Source: Ectopseudomonas composti
GTDB taxonomy: Bacteria > Pseudomonadota > Gammaproteobacteria > Pseudomonadales > Pseudomonadaceae
DNA: 7,841 bases
NCBI GenBank assembly: GCA_946886245.1
Contig: CAMPIF010000186.1
Location: forward strand, 1-7,841
Direction: 5' to 3'
Positions 1-5,545 of this stretch are shown here, in pieces (the first letter of the stretch is position 1; each line of letters opens with the position of its first letter). Both the position numbers and the translations under genes were made by a program. Under the pieces are notes generated by a model that worked only from the letters and a program-made list of their open reading frames with translations, had not been told where the DNA came from and did not search any database.

Positions 1-16
1 TATCTTGATAATCCAC

Positions 17-45
17 TTAACAGATATTGTTGCCGCGAATAGAAT
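17..45 (+). promoter_or_regulatory. Probable sigma70 promoter of fpr
   Basis: TTAACA at 17-22 (5 of 6 to the -35 consensus) and TAGAAT at 40-45 (5 of 6 to the -10 consensus) are separated by the ideal 17 bp, about 48 bp upstream of the fpr start. Transcription would begin near 52 and give a leader of about 40 nt. A short outer inverted repeat, TATCT (1-5) and AGATA (22-26), flanks and overlaps the -35 hexamer, where an activator or repressor could bind. In pseudomonads fpr is known to be controlled by the LysR-type regulator FinR, usually encoded divergently; that gene would lie outside this window. Assigning the repeat to FinR is only a guess. Confidence 0.6.
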
Positions 46-92
46 GCTGCGCAATCGCGTCTTTGGCGCTGAAGTTCTTCGAGGAAATCATC

Positions 93-872
93 ATGAGCAA
101 TATGAACGTCGAGCGCGTGCTCAGCGTCCACCACTGGAACGATACGCTGTTCAGCTTCAAGTGCACCCGTGATCCGGGCCTGCGCTTCGAGAATGGCCAG
201 TTCGTGATGATCGGCCTGCAGCAGGACAATGGCCGCCCGCTGATGCGCGCCTACTCCATCGCCAGCCCGAACTGGGAAGAGCATCTGGAGTTCTTCAGCA
301 TCAAGGTGCCGGACGGCCCGCTGACCTCGCGGCTGCAGCACCTCAAGGAAGGCGACGAGATCATCATCAGCAAGAAGCCCACCGGCACGCTGGTGCTCGA
401 TGATCTCAACCCCGGCAAGCACCTCTATCTGCTCAGCACCGGCACCGGTCTGGCGCCGTTCATGAGCGTGATCCAGGACCCGGAAACCTACGAGCGTTTC
501 GAGAAGGTGATCCTGGTACACGGCGTGCGCTACGTGAACGAAGTGGCCTACCGCGAGTTCATCACCGAGCACCTGCCGCAGAACGAATTCTTCGGTGATG
601 CGCTGAAGGACAAGCTGATCTACTACCCGACCGTGACCCGCGAGCCGTTCGAGAATCAGGGCCGTCTGACCGACCTGATGCGCAGTGGCAAACTGTTCGC
701 CGATATCGGCCTGCCGCCGATCAACCCGCAGGACGACCGCGCCATGATCTGCGGCAGCCCGAGCATGCTCGACGAAACCAGCGAAGTGCTCGACAGCTTC
801 GGTCTGAAGATTTCCCCGCGCATGCGTGAGCCGGGTGACTACCTGATCGAGCGCGCCTTCGTCGAGAAGTAA
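93..872 (+). CDS. fpr: Ferredoxin/flavodoxin-NADP+ reductase (Fpr)
   Basis: This 259-residue cytoplasmic flavoprotein moves electrons between NADPH and ferredoxin or flavodoxin, supporting Fe-S repair and oxidative-stress defence. An N-terminal FAD-binding barrel (about 1-100) carries RAYS at 52-55, the flavin-contacting RxYS motif. The C-terminal NADP-binding half has GTGLAPF at 117-123 and CGSPSM at 220-225. The protein ends AFVEK, as in the Azotobacter/Pseudomonas type of bacterial FPR, instead of the terminal aromatic residue of plant-type and E. coli enzymes. Length matches the family (about 258). An in-frame ATG at 27 exists, but it lies upstream of the -10 hexamer at 40-45, whereas the ATG at 93 has GAGGAA at 81-86 as a ribosome binding site. 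The gene appears monocistronic, with its own promoter and a terminator directly after it. Confidence 0.96.
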   Translation: MSNMNVERVLSVHHWNDTLFSFKCTRDPGLRFENGQFVMIGLQQDNGRPLMRAYSIASPNWEEHLEFFSIKVPDGPLTSRLQHLKEGDEIIISKKPTGTLVLDDLNPGKHLYLLSTGTGLAPFMSVIQDPETYERFEKVILVHGVRYVNEVAYREFITEHLPQNEFFGDALKDKLIYYPTVTREPFENQGRLTDLMRSGKLFADIGLPPINPQDDRAMICGSPSMLDETSEVLDSFGLKISPRMREPGDYLIERAFVEK

Positions 873-884
873 GCGCCTCCGTTA

Positions 885-919
885 AACGACAAAGCCGCCC
901 CATGGGCGGCTTTGTCGTT
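885..919 (+). terminator. Hairpin terminator after fpr
   Basis: A perfect 16-bp inverted repeat with a 3-nt CAT loop starts 12 nt after the fpr stop codon. The arms are AACGACAAAGCCGCCC and its exact complement, with a GC-rich core (GCCGCCC/GGGCGGC) and an A/T-richer outer part (ACAAAG/CTTTGT). There is no long T run beyond the stem; the T-rich stretch is inside the stem. The structure is symmetrical, so it may also stop transcripts arriving from the convergent ppiA operon. Confidence 0.85.
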
Positions 920-998
920 GTAGGGTGCGCCGTGCGCACCGAGCTGTTGCTCGTTGGAGCGCGAGGCGCACGGCCTGGGCGGCCCCATGACACCCTAC
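920..998. repeat. Degenerate GTAGGGTG intergenic inverted repeat
   Basis: The outer arms GTAGGGTG (920-927) and CACCCTAC (991-998) are exact complements, and a second nested pair, GCCGTGCGC (929-937) and GCGCACGGC (966-974), is also exact. The right side has 16 extra bases between the two arm segments, so the element is asymmetric. The left arm alone also folds as GGTGCGC-CGT-GCGCACC (924-940). It abuts the fpr terminator. I recall GTAGGGTGCGCC-type repeats from intergenic regions of several Pseudomonas genomes; being multicopy here cannot be shown from one window. Confidence 0.6.
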
Positions 999-1011
999 GG
1001 CTTTAGCATCT

Positions 1012-1073
1012 CGTAGCCCGGATGCAATCCGGGGAGGATGTGATGCGATCTCCCGGATTTCATCCGGGCTACG
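1012..1073. repeat. REP-like GTAGCCCGGATG inverted repeat
   Basis: Arms at 1012-1034 and 1051-1073 are complementary at 21 of 23 positions, starting CGTAGCCCGGATG and ending CATCCGGGCTACG, around a 16-nt centre. This would form a long stable hairpin 14 bp beyond the ppiA stop codon, so in RNA it could protect or end the ppiA transcript, although no T run follows on either strand. The layout resembles paired REP-like palindromes that are dispersed in many Pseudomonas genomes, which are thought to be moved by RAYT transposases. No transposase lies in this window. Confidence 0.7.
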
Positions 1074-1087
1074 GGCCACACAGCGTC

Positions 1088-1642
1088 TTACAAGCGTTTG
1101 GCGTCGATGATCAATACCGGCTCGCGCGGTACGTTCTGGTGCATGCCGCGGTTGCCGGTGGGCACCTGGGCGATCTTGTCCACCACGTCCATGCCACGGG
1201 TCACCTTGCCGAACACGGCGTAGCCGAAGTCGCGCGAGCTGTGGTCGAGGAAGGCGTTGTCCTTGTGGTTGATGAAGAACTGGCTGGTGGCCGAGTCGCG
1301 TACCTGAGTACGGGCCATGGCCAGGGTGCCACGGACGTTGTGCAGGCCGTTGTCGGCCTCGTTCTTGATCGGGGCCTCGGTGTCCTTCTGGCGCATGTCG
1401 GCATCGAAGCCGCCGCCCTGGACCATGAAACCCGGAATCACACGATGGAACTGGGTGCCGGCATAGAAGCCGCTGTCGACGTACTTGAGGAAGTTCTGCG
1501 TGCTGATCGGCGCCTTGTCGGCGGCCAGTTCGATTTCCACTTCGCCGAGGCTGGTGGTCAACAACACCTTGGGGTTTTCCGCGGCGAGCAGACTGGTCGA
1601 CAGTAGCAGGGCGCCGGTGGCGAGAACGAGTTGCTTGAGCAT
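1088..1642 (-). CDS. ppiA: Periplasmic peptidyl-prolyl cis-trans isomerase A (cyclophilin)
   Basis: The 184-residue precursor is a cyclophilin that catalyses cis-trans isomerisation of X-Pro bonds during folding of exported proteins. Residues 1-21 form a Sec signal peptide (MLKQ, hydrophobic core, cleavage about LLAA|EN), placing it in the periplasm. Catalytic and pocket residues align with human CypA: R67, F72 and Q75 in [13 protein letters not shown] (65-77), and Q121 and F123 in SQFFI. The position of CypA Trp121 is Phe (F131 in NAFLDH), as in E. coli PpiA, which goes with low cyclosporin sensitivity. The [10 protein letters not shown] stretch is also typical of PpiA. It is the last gene of the LysR-hydrolase-ppiA unit. 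The hydrolase stop codon ends 5 nt before the start, and an AAGGA lies inside the end of the hydrolase gene at a rather long spacing, so translational coupling is likely. The overlapping plus-strand ORF at 1022-1606 is a codon shadow. Confidence 0.96.
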   Translation of the reverse strand: MLKQLVLATGALLLSTSLLAAENPKVLLTTSLGEVEIELAADKAPISTQNFLKYVDSGFYAGTQFHRVIPGFMVQGGGFDADMRQKDTEAPIKNEADNGLHNVRGTLAMARTQVRDSATSQFFINHKDNAFLDHSSRDFGYAVFGKVTRGMDVVDKIAQVPTGNRGMHQNVPREPVLIIDAKRL

Positions 1643-1647
1643 GATGG

Positions 1648-2445
1648 TCAGTTTTCCTTGTTGGCAGTTTCGCCGAGAAAGGCGAGCAGGGCGTTATTAA
1701 AGCGTTCCGGTTGATCCAGCGGTGTGGCGTGGCGCGAGTTTTCGATCACCAGCAGGCGCGCGTTGGGCATTTCTGCCACGTACTCGCGCTTGCGTTCAAC
1801 TGGCGTGTAGTCGCGGTCGGCGCTGATCACCAGGGTAGGACAGGTGATGCGATCGAGGCGTTCCCGCACGCCCCAGCCGATGATCGCGTCGAGGCTCGCC
1901 AGGTAGGCGCGCTTGTCGTTCTGTGGCCAGCGCTCTTCGATCTTGCGCCGCAAATCGGCTTGCTCGGGCTTGGGGAATAGCAGCTTGCCCAGCGCCCTGG
2001 CGATGGTTTCCAGGCTGAGCAGGCGCGACAGCGTCCAGCGCTTGCCAATTTCCAGCCAGTCCCGCGCGCTTTTGGCCTTCACCTCCGGGCCGCTGTTGAC
2101 GATGGTCAGGCTGCGCAACAATTCGGGGCGGTCGACGCCAAACTGGAAGCCGATCATGCCGCCCATGGAGATGCCCACCAGATGCACCGGTGGCAGTTGC
2201 AGGTGCTCGATCAGGGCGGCGACATCCTCGGCGAAGTCGGCGATGCGATAAGCCTCGCGCGGCTTGTCCGAGCGGCCGTGGCCGCGAACGTCCAGCGCCA
2301 GAACCCGGTAATGCTGAGCGAGCACGGGAATCTGGTATTCCCAGTCGCGCGTGCTAGAGCCCAGCCCATGCACCAGCAGCAGCGGCGCGCCGTGGCCATA
2401 GTCCTCGTAGTGCAACTGGCAACCATCGTTGTCGAAATAGGGCAT
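1648..2445 (-). CDS. Alpha/beta-fold hydrolase
   Basis: This 265-residue protein has the complete layout of a cytoplasmic alpha/beta hydrolase: HGLG at 26-29 (oxyanion hole), DVRGHGRSD at 52-60, the nucleophile elbow GISMGG at 91-96 with Ser93, an acidic residue in SADRDYTP (Asp210 or Asp212), and the catalytic His239 in SRHATP. A cap region spans about 120-190. Members close to this act on esters, lactones or carbon-carbon bonds, but the substrate cannot be read from the sequence. There is no signal peptide. It starts 10 nt after the LysR stop codon, with only a weak GAGAG ribosome binding site, and ends 5 nt before ppiA, so all three are probably one transcript. From memory it corresponds to P. 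aeruginosa PA3226. Close coupling to the regulator suggests that its substrate or product, or a related electrophile, might be the regulator's ligand; that is inference. Confidence 0.9.
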   Translation of the reverse strand: MPYFDNDGCQLHYEDYGHGAPLLLVHGLGSSTRDWEYQIPVLAQHYRVLALDVRGHGRSDKPREAYRIADFAEDVAALIEHLQLPPVHLVGISMGGMIGFQFGVDRPELLRSLTIVNSGPEVKAKSARDWLEIGKRWTLSRLLSLETIARALGKLLFPKPEQADLRRKIEERWPQNDKRAYLASLDAIIGWGVRERLDRITCPTLVISADRDYTPVERKREYVAEMPNARLLVIENSRHATPLDQPERFNNALLAFLGETANKEN

Positions 2446-2455
2446 GGAGGCGCTC

Positions 2456-3382
2456 TCAGTTGGTCGACTGCGGTGCGGCGAAGGGCGCGTCCAGAGGGGC
2501 TGCGTCGAAGTTCTTGATCAACTCGATGAGAATCTGTGTGGCCGGGCCGAGCACGCGCTCCTTGTTGCTATAGAGGAAGAAGCGCGGTTTGCGGATAGCG
2601 CCCTGAGTCAGCGGCAGAGGTTTCAGCAGCCCATCCTGCAGTTCACGGACGATCAGATGGCGCGGCAGCCAGGCGAAGCCCAGGCCGCTGCCGACGAAGG
2701 TGCGCGCAGTCGGCAGGCTGCCCACTGTCCAGCGCTGCTCCGCGCCCAGCCAGCCGGCATCCCGTGGCTGCAGACGGCCGGTGTCGCGGGTGACCACCTG
2801 CATCTGGCCTTCGAGATCCTGGAAGCTCAGTTCGCGTTGCAGGCGATGCAGTGGATGTTCCGGGTTGGCGACGGCGACGAACTCCACTTCACCCAGTTCG
2901 ATGCCGAGGTGGCCAGTGATGTTCAGCGCGCTGATGGCCAGGTCGGCGGTGCCTTCGAGCAGCACTTCCTCGACTCCGGACAGCACCTCCTCGCGCAGGC
3001 GCACGCGACAGCCGCGGCTCTGTGGCATGAAGGCGGTCAGAGCGCGGACGATGTTGGCGGTAGGGTAGGCGGCATCCACCACCAGGCGCACTTCGGCTTC
3101 CCAGCCCTGTTCCATGTGGTGAGCCAGGTCTTCCAGCTGGCTGGCCTGCTTGACCAGCTGCCGCGAGCGGCGCAGCAGCACGTCGCCGGCCTCGGTGAGC
3201 ACGGCCTTGCGCCCGTCGATGCGCAGCAGCGGCACGCCTAGCTGTTCCTGCATGCGCGCCACGGTATAGCTGACCGAGGATTGTGAGCGGTGCAGCACGT
3301 CGGCGGCCTGGGCGAAGCCGCCCTGATCCACCACGGCCTGCAGCGTGCGCCATTGATCCAGGGTTACGCGGGGTGCTTTCAT
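2456..3382 (-). CDS. LysR-family transcriptional regulator
   Basis: The 308-residue protein is a full-length LysR regulator. The N-terminal winged helix-turn-helix covers about 6-66, with the recognition region around GGFAQAADVLHRSQSSVSYT (21-40) and the usual continuation RMQEQLGVPLL (43-53) and LTEAGDVLL. A linker helix follows, then a periplasmic-binding-protein-like effector domain (about 92-295). The start is placed at the Met of MKAPRVTL because AGGA sits about 9 nt upstream; an extension to 3427 would run through most of the divergent promoter region. It is first in the operon with the hydrolase and ppiA and divergent from the small exported protein at 3460, a standard LysR arrangement. 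From memory the P. aeruginosa counterpart is PA3225, reported as a repressor affecting mexAB-oprM and antibiotic resistance. Transfer of that role to this gene is inference, and the protein is not FinR as far as I can tell. Confidence 0.93.
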   Translation of the reverse strand: MKAPRVTLDQWRTLQAVVDQGGFAQAADVLHRSQSSVSYTVARMQEQLGVPLLRIDGRKAVLTEAGDVLLRRSRQLVKQASQLEDLAHHMEQGWEAEVRLVVDAAYPTANIVRALTAFMPQSRGCRVRLREEVLSGVEEVLLEGTADLAISALNITGHLGIELGEVEFVAVANPEHPLHRLQRELSFQDLEGQMQVVTRDTGRLQPRDAGWLGAEQRWTVGSLPTARTFVGSGLGFAWLPRHLIVRELQDGLLKPLPLTQGAIRKPRFFLYSNKERVLGPATQILIELIKNFDAAPLDAPFAAPQSTN

Positions 3383-3459
3383 CACATCATCCTGCTTGAG
3401 TCGGCTGTTATCGCCGACGATCTCCACCTACACTGGCGATCCCATGTTGGAGAGCACCG
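3383..3459. promoter_or_regulatory. Divergent promoter region, LysR gene / exported protein
   Basis: These 77 bp separate the divergent LysR gene and the small exported-protein gene, so both promoters and any LysR operator must fit here. On the plus strand TACACT at 3429-3434 is a fair -10 hexamer, but the -35 (CTGTTA, 3405-3410, spacer 18) is poor. On the minus strand GATAAC (complement of 3407-3412) is a possible -10. The short palindrome ATCG-N4-CGAT at 3410-3421 lies between the two and could be part of an operator. The hexamers are weak and individually uncertain. Confidence 0.4.
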
Positions 3460-3774
3460 ATGAAAAAAATAATCTGCTTGCTGTTCGCCTTTGTGCCGCT
3501 GGCCGCCAATGCCTATCCCATCGAGGTGGAAAAACAGTTCAACGGCGCCGAGGTCTCCGCGACCACCCAGGAAATCGACCACAACATGGCGGCGCTGATG
3601 CTCTACAACTACGGTCAGAGCGAGGCCGAATGCAGTGCCGTGTTCCGCAATGGTCCCGAGGCGCCACGTACCCGGCGTACCGTATTGGCACCTGGCGGCA
3701 GCACCAACATGACGGTCAAGTTCACCCGTAGCGTGATTCGCCTGCGGATCAACCTGACCTGCAACCTGAAGTGA
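3460..3774 (+). CDS. Small exported protein of unknown function (PA3224-like)
   Basis: A 104-residue precursor begins MKKIICLLFAFVPLAANA, a clear Sec signal peptide with an ANA cleavage site after residue 18, leaving a mature protein of about 86 residues in the periplasm or outside. The mature part has two cysteines, C58 and C101, which could form one disulfide, and a basic patch at 70-73 and 88-95 (RTRR, KFTRSVIR). The pattern of short beta-like segments suggests a small beta-rich domain. No enzyme motif is visible. I recall close homologues in Pseudomonas annotated '3-phosphoglycerate kinase'; at this size, and with a signal peptide, that name cannot be right. GGAGAG ends 5 nt before the ATG. 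The gene is divergent from the LysR regulator and upstream of azoR, matching PA3224 in position from memory, so LysR control is plausible. Confidence 0.88.
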   Translation: MKKIICLLFAFVPLAANAYPIEVEKQFNGAEVSATTQEIDHNMAALMLYNYGQSEAECSAVFRNGPEAPRTRRTVLAPGGSTNMTVKFTRSVIRLRINLTCNLK

Positions 3775-3797
3775 TCAAAGCCTAGATGCGACAGCTC

Positions 3798-3847
3798 GAT
3801 AAATCAATTTAACCGATATATGTAAGCGGATATTTACGCTTTTTAAT
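3798..3847 (+). promoter_or_regulatory. AT-rich azoR promoter region with fpr-like motif
   Basis: Within the 135-bp gap 3775-3909 this stretch is markedly AT-rich compared with its surroundings. TCAATTTAACCGATAT (3804-3819) matches TCCACTTAACAGATAT (12-27) upstream of fpr at 13 of 16 ungapped positions, and the similarity extends outwards with small gaps (GATAA on the left, TGT on the right). TTTAAT at 3842-3847 is a good -10 hexamer (5 of 6) but has no good -35 at 16-18 bp, which would suit an activator-dependent promoter. A weak hairpin, AAGCG (3824-3828) / CGCTT (3837-3841), followed by T's, might slightly attenuate transcription from the upstream gene. All assignments are tentative. Confidence 0.4.
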
Positions 3848-3870
3848 CGAATTTAGCATCTCTACTCTGT

Positions 3871-3902
3871 GCTCCATCGACTCGCAACCCCCTCGATGGA
3901 GC
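3871..3902 (+). promoter_or_regulatory. azoR leader hairpin covering the ribosome binding site
   Basis: GCTCCATCGA (3871-3880) and TCGATGGAGC (3893-3902) are perfect 10-bp complements around a 12-nt loop, CTCGCAACCCCC. The Shine-Dalgarno GGAG of azoR (3898-3901, 8 nt before the ATG) lies in the 3' arm and pairs with CTCC at 3872-3875. In RNA this would hide the ribosome binding site; as DNA the same palindrome could be a dimeric protein operator. If the -10 at 3842-3847 is used, the hairpin is inside the 5' leader. Confidence 0.6.
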
Positions 3903-3909
3903 CTCAGCC

Positions 3910-4509
3910 ATGTCCCGTATTCTCGTCATCGAAAGCAGCGCCCGCCAGCAAGGTTCGATCTCCCGCGAACTGACCCAGCAATTCATTGCCAACTGGCAGG
4001 CCGCACACCCGGCTGATCAGGTCCAGGTACGTGACCTGGCGGCCGAACCGGTTCCGCACCTTGACGCCACGCTGCTCGGTGGCTGGATGACTCCCAGCGA
4101 GCAGCAGAGCGATGCCGAGAAAGCGGCCCTGGCCCGTTCCAATCAACTGACCGACGAACTGCTGGGCGCCGATGTGCTGGTGCTGGCTGCGCCGATGTAC
4201 AACTTCGCCATCCCCAGCACCCTCAAGGCCTGGCTGGACCATGTGCTGCGCGCCGGCCTCACCTTCAAGTACACCGAAACCGGCCCCCAGGGCCTGCTGA
4301 CCGGCAAGCGCGCCTTCGTGCTCACTGCCCGCGGTGGTATCTACGCCGGTAGCGCGCTGGATCACCAGGAGCCCTATCTGCGCCAGGCACTGGCCTTCAT
4401 CGGTATCCATGACGTGCAGTTCATCCATGCCGAGGGCCTGAACCTGGGCGCCGAGTTCAGCGAAAAAGGTCTGGCCCAGGCCAAGGCCAAACTGGCTGAA
4501 GTCGCCTGA
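3910..4509 (+). CDS. azoR: FMN-dependent NADH azoreductase / quinone reductase (AzoR, former AcpD)
   Basis: The 199-residue flavodoxin-fold enzyme uses NAD(P)H to reduce quinones by two electrons and to cleave azo bonds; physiologically it is linked to quinone and electrophile detoxification in the cytoplasm. FMN-phosphate contacts lie in the first loop, SSARQQGSIS (9-18). PMYNF at 95-99, followed by P102, contacts the isoalloxazine ring, and TARGG at 139-143 forms the other side of the flavin pocket. Length is typical (about 200), and the family works as a homodimer with active sites at the interface. Older records call the family 'acyl carrier protein phosphodiesterase', which is obsolete. 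From memory the P. aeruginosa counterpart is PA3223 (AzoR3). It stands alone between the leader hairpin and a strong terminator. Its ribosome binding site is GGAG, 8 nt before the ATG, within that hairpin. An antisense ORF spanning nearly the whole gene is a codon shadow. Confidence 0.95.
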   Translation: MSRILVIESSARQQGSISRELTQQFIANWQAAHPADQVQVRDLAAEPVPHLDATLLGGWMTPSEQQSDAEKAALARSNQLTDELLGADVLVLAAPMYNFAIPSTLKAWLDHVLRAGLTFKYTETGPQGLLTGKRAFVLTARGGIYAGSALDHQEPYLRQALAFIGIHDVQFIHAEGLNLGAEFSEKGLAQAKAKLAEVA

Positions 4510-4553
4510 TGCCAATCCGACTCTCCTGAGCGCCCGCTGGCGGGCGTGCTATG

Positions 4554-4587
4554 CCGGTCGCTTCGTGATGAAGTGACCGGTTTTTTT
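4554..4587 (+). terminator. Rho-independent terminator after azoR
   Basis: CCGGTC-G-CTTC (4554-4564) pairs with GAAG-T-GACCGG (4570-4580), an 11-bp stem with one G-U pair and a 5-nt loop GTGAT, followed at once by seven T's (4581-4587). This is a textbook intrinsic terminator. A second compact hairpin, CGCCCG-CTGG-CGGGCG (4531-4546), sits just upstream between the azoR stop and the terminator and may add to the block or protect the 3' end. Together they isolate azoR from the transporter pair downstream. Confidence 0.93.
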
Positions 4588-4619
4588 ATTGGGCCGGTCA
4601 GCAGCGCCCGGCGCATGGA

Positions 4620-4648
4620 TTGTCCGGCGCAGGGGAACGCGCTAAGGT
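4620..4648 (+). promoter_or_regulatory. Possible promoter of the transporter pair
   Basis: TTGTCC (4620-4625, 4 of 6 to the -35) and TAAGGT (4643-4648, 3 of 6 to the -10) are spaced by 17 bp between the azoR terminator and the first transporter gene. A start near 4655 would leave a very short leader, with the GGAGG ribosome binding site beginning at 4663. The strong terminator upstream means a promoter is needed in this 85-bp gap, but the hexamers are weak. Confidence 0.35.
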
Positions 4649-4672
4649 CGCCGCCTTCCTTCGGAGGTGGCT

Positions 4673-5545
4673 GTGCGATATCTGCTGATAGTGACCCTGC
4701 TGTGGGCTTTTTCCTTCAGCCTGATCGGTGAGTACCTGGCCGGTCGGGTCGACAGCTATTTTGCGGTGCTGACGCGCATCGTCATCGCCGGCTTGCTGTT
4801 CGTGCCGCTGACCCGTTGGCGCGGTCACGCCCCGGCGTTCGTGCGCGGCATGCTGTTGATCGGCGCCTTGCAGTTCGGCATCACCTACGTCTGCCTGTAT
4901 TTGAGTTTCTCGGTGCTGACGGTGCCGGAGGTGCTGCTGTTCACCATTCTCACGCCGCTGCATGTGACGCTGATCGAGGATGCCCTCAATCGCAGATTCA
5001 ACCCCTGGGCGCTGGTCGCCGCGCTGGTCGCGGTGCTGGGCGCCGGGATCATTCGCTACGACGGTATCAGCAGCGGCTTTTTGCTCGGCTTCCTGTTGCT
5101 GCAGGTGGCCAACTTCACCTTCGCCGCCGGGCAGGTGCTGTACAAGCATCTGCTGCTCAAACACCCCTCCACCGAGCCGCAGTACAGGCGCTTTGGCTTT
5201 TTCTACCTGGGCGCGCTGCTGATCGCGCTGCCGGCCTTCCTGCTGCTGGGAAACGGCGAGCGTCTGCCGAGCACCATGCTGCAGTGGAGCGTGCTGGTCT
5301 GGCTCGGTGTGGTGGCGTCCGGATTGGGGCTGTACTGGTGGAACAAAGGTGCCAGCCTGGTCGATGGTGGCACCCTGGCGGTGATGAACAATGCACTGGT
5401 GCCTGCCGGCTTGCTGGTCAATCTGCTGATCTGGAATCACGACGCTGACCTGCTGCGTCTGGCCCTGGGCGGTGCCGTGATCGCAGCGTCGCTGCCGCTG
5501 GTCCGCCTGGGGCGCACGCGCCGTGCGCCTGCCGAGGTGCACTGA
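4673..5545 (+). CDS. EamA/DMT-family inner-membrane transporter
   Basis: The 290-residue integral membrane protein has about ten hydrophobic segments (roughly 2-19, 30-48, 58-76, 80-100, 112-128, 133-157, 175-193, 203-222, 233-253, 258-278) arranged as two tandem EamA repeats, the standard 10-TM drug/metabolite transporter design. Typical features are the small-residue TM4 ending in the loop before LNRRFNPW (105-112), and positively charged cytoplasmic ends, including RLGRTRRAP at the C-terminus. The substrate is unknown; relatives export amino acids, metabolites or drugs. Start choice: an in-frame GTG at 4667 overlaps the ribosome binding site GGAGG (4663-4667), so the GTG at 4673, 5 nt after it (MRYLLIVTLLW), is preferred. 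The stop codon overlaps the rarD start by one base, indicating co-translation. The long antisense ORFs over this region have no recognisable content. Confidence 0.9.
   Translation: MRYLLIVTLLWAFSFSLIGEYLAGRVDSYFAVLTRIVIAGLLFVPLTRWRGHAPAFVRGMLLIGALQFGITYVCLYLSFSVLTVPEVLLFTILTPLHVTLIEDALNRRFNPWALVAALVAVLGAGIIRYDGISSGFLLGFLLLQVANFTFAAGQVLYKHLLLKHPSTEPQYRRFGFFYLGALLIALPAFLLLGNGERLPSTMLQWSVLVWLGVVASGLGLYWWNKGASLVDGGTLAVMNNALVPAGLLVNLLIWNHDADLLRLALGGAVIAASLPLVRLGRTRRAPAEVH

Noticed and set aside
27..92. In-frame N-terminal extension of fpr from an ATG at 27
   Set aside because: The ATG lies upstream of the likely -10 hexamer (40-45), so it would not be in the mRNA. The start at 93 has a good ribosome binding site and gives the family's usual length and N-terminus.
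1022..1606. 194-codon plus-strand ORF antisense to ppiA
   Set aside because: It begins inside the REP-like repeat and is a Val/Gly/Ala-rich shadow of ppiA codons.
2444..3241. 265-codon plus-strand ORF antisense to the LysR gene
   Set aside because: Composition is Gln/Ala/His-rich with no motif; the opposite strand encodes a complete LysR protein.
3383..3427. 15-residue N-terminal extension of the LysR protein
   Set aside because: It would occupy most of the divergent promoter region and lies before the conserved LysR start; the Met at 3382 has an AGGA at good spacing.
3904..4515. 203-codon minus-strand ORF fully antisense to azoR
   Set aside because: It mirrors azoR codons and has no recognisable domain or ribosome binding site; azoR itself has clear flavin motifs.
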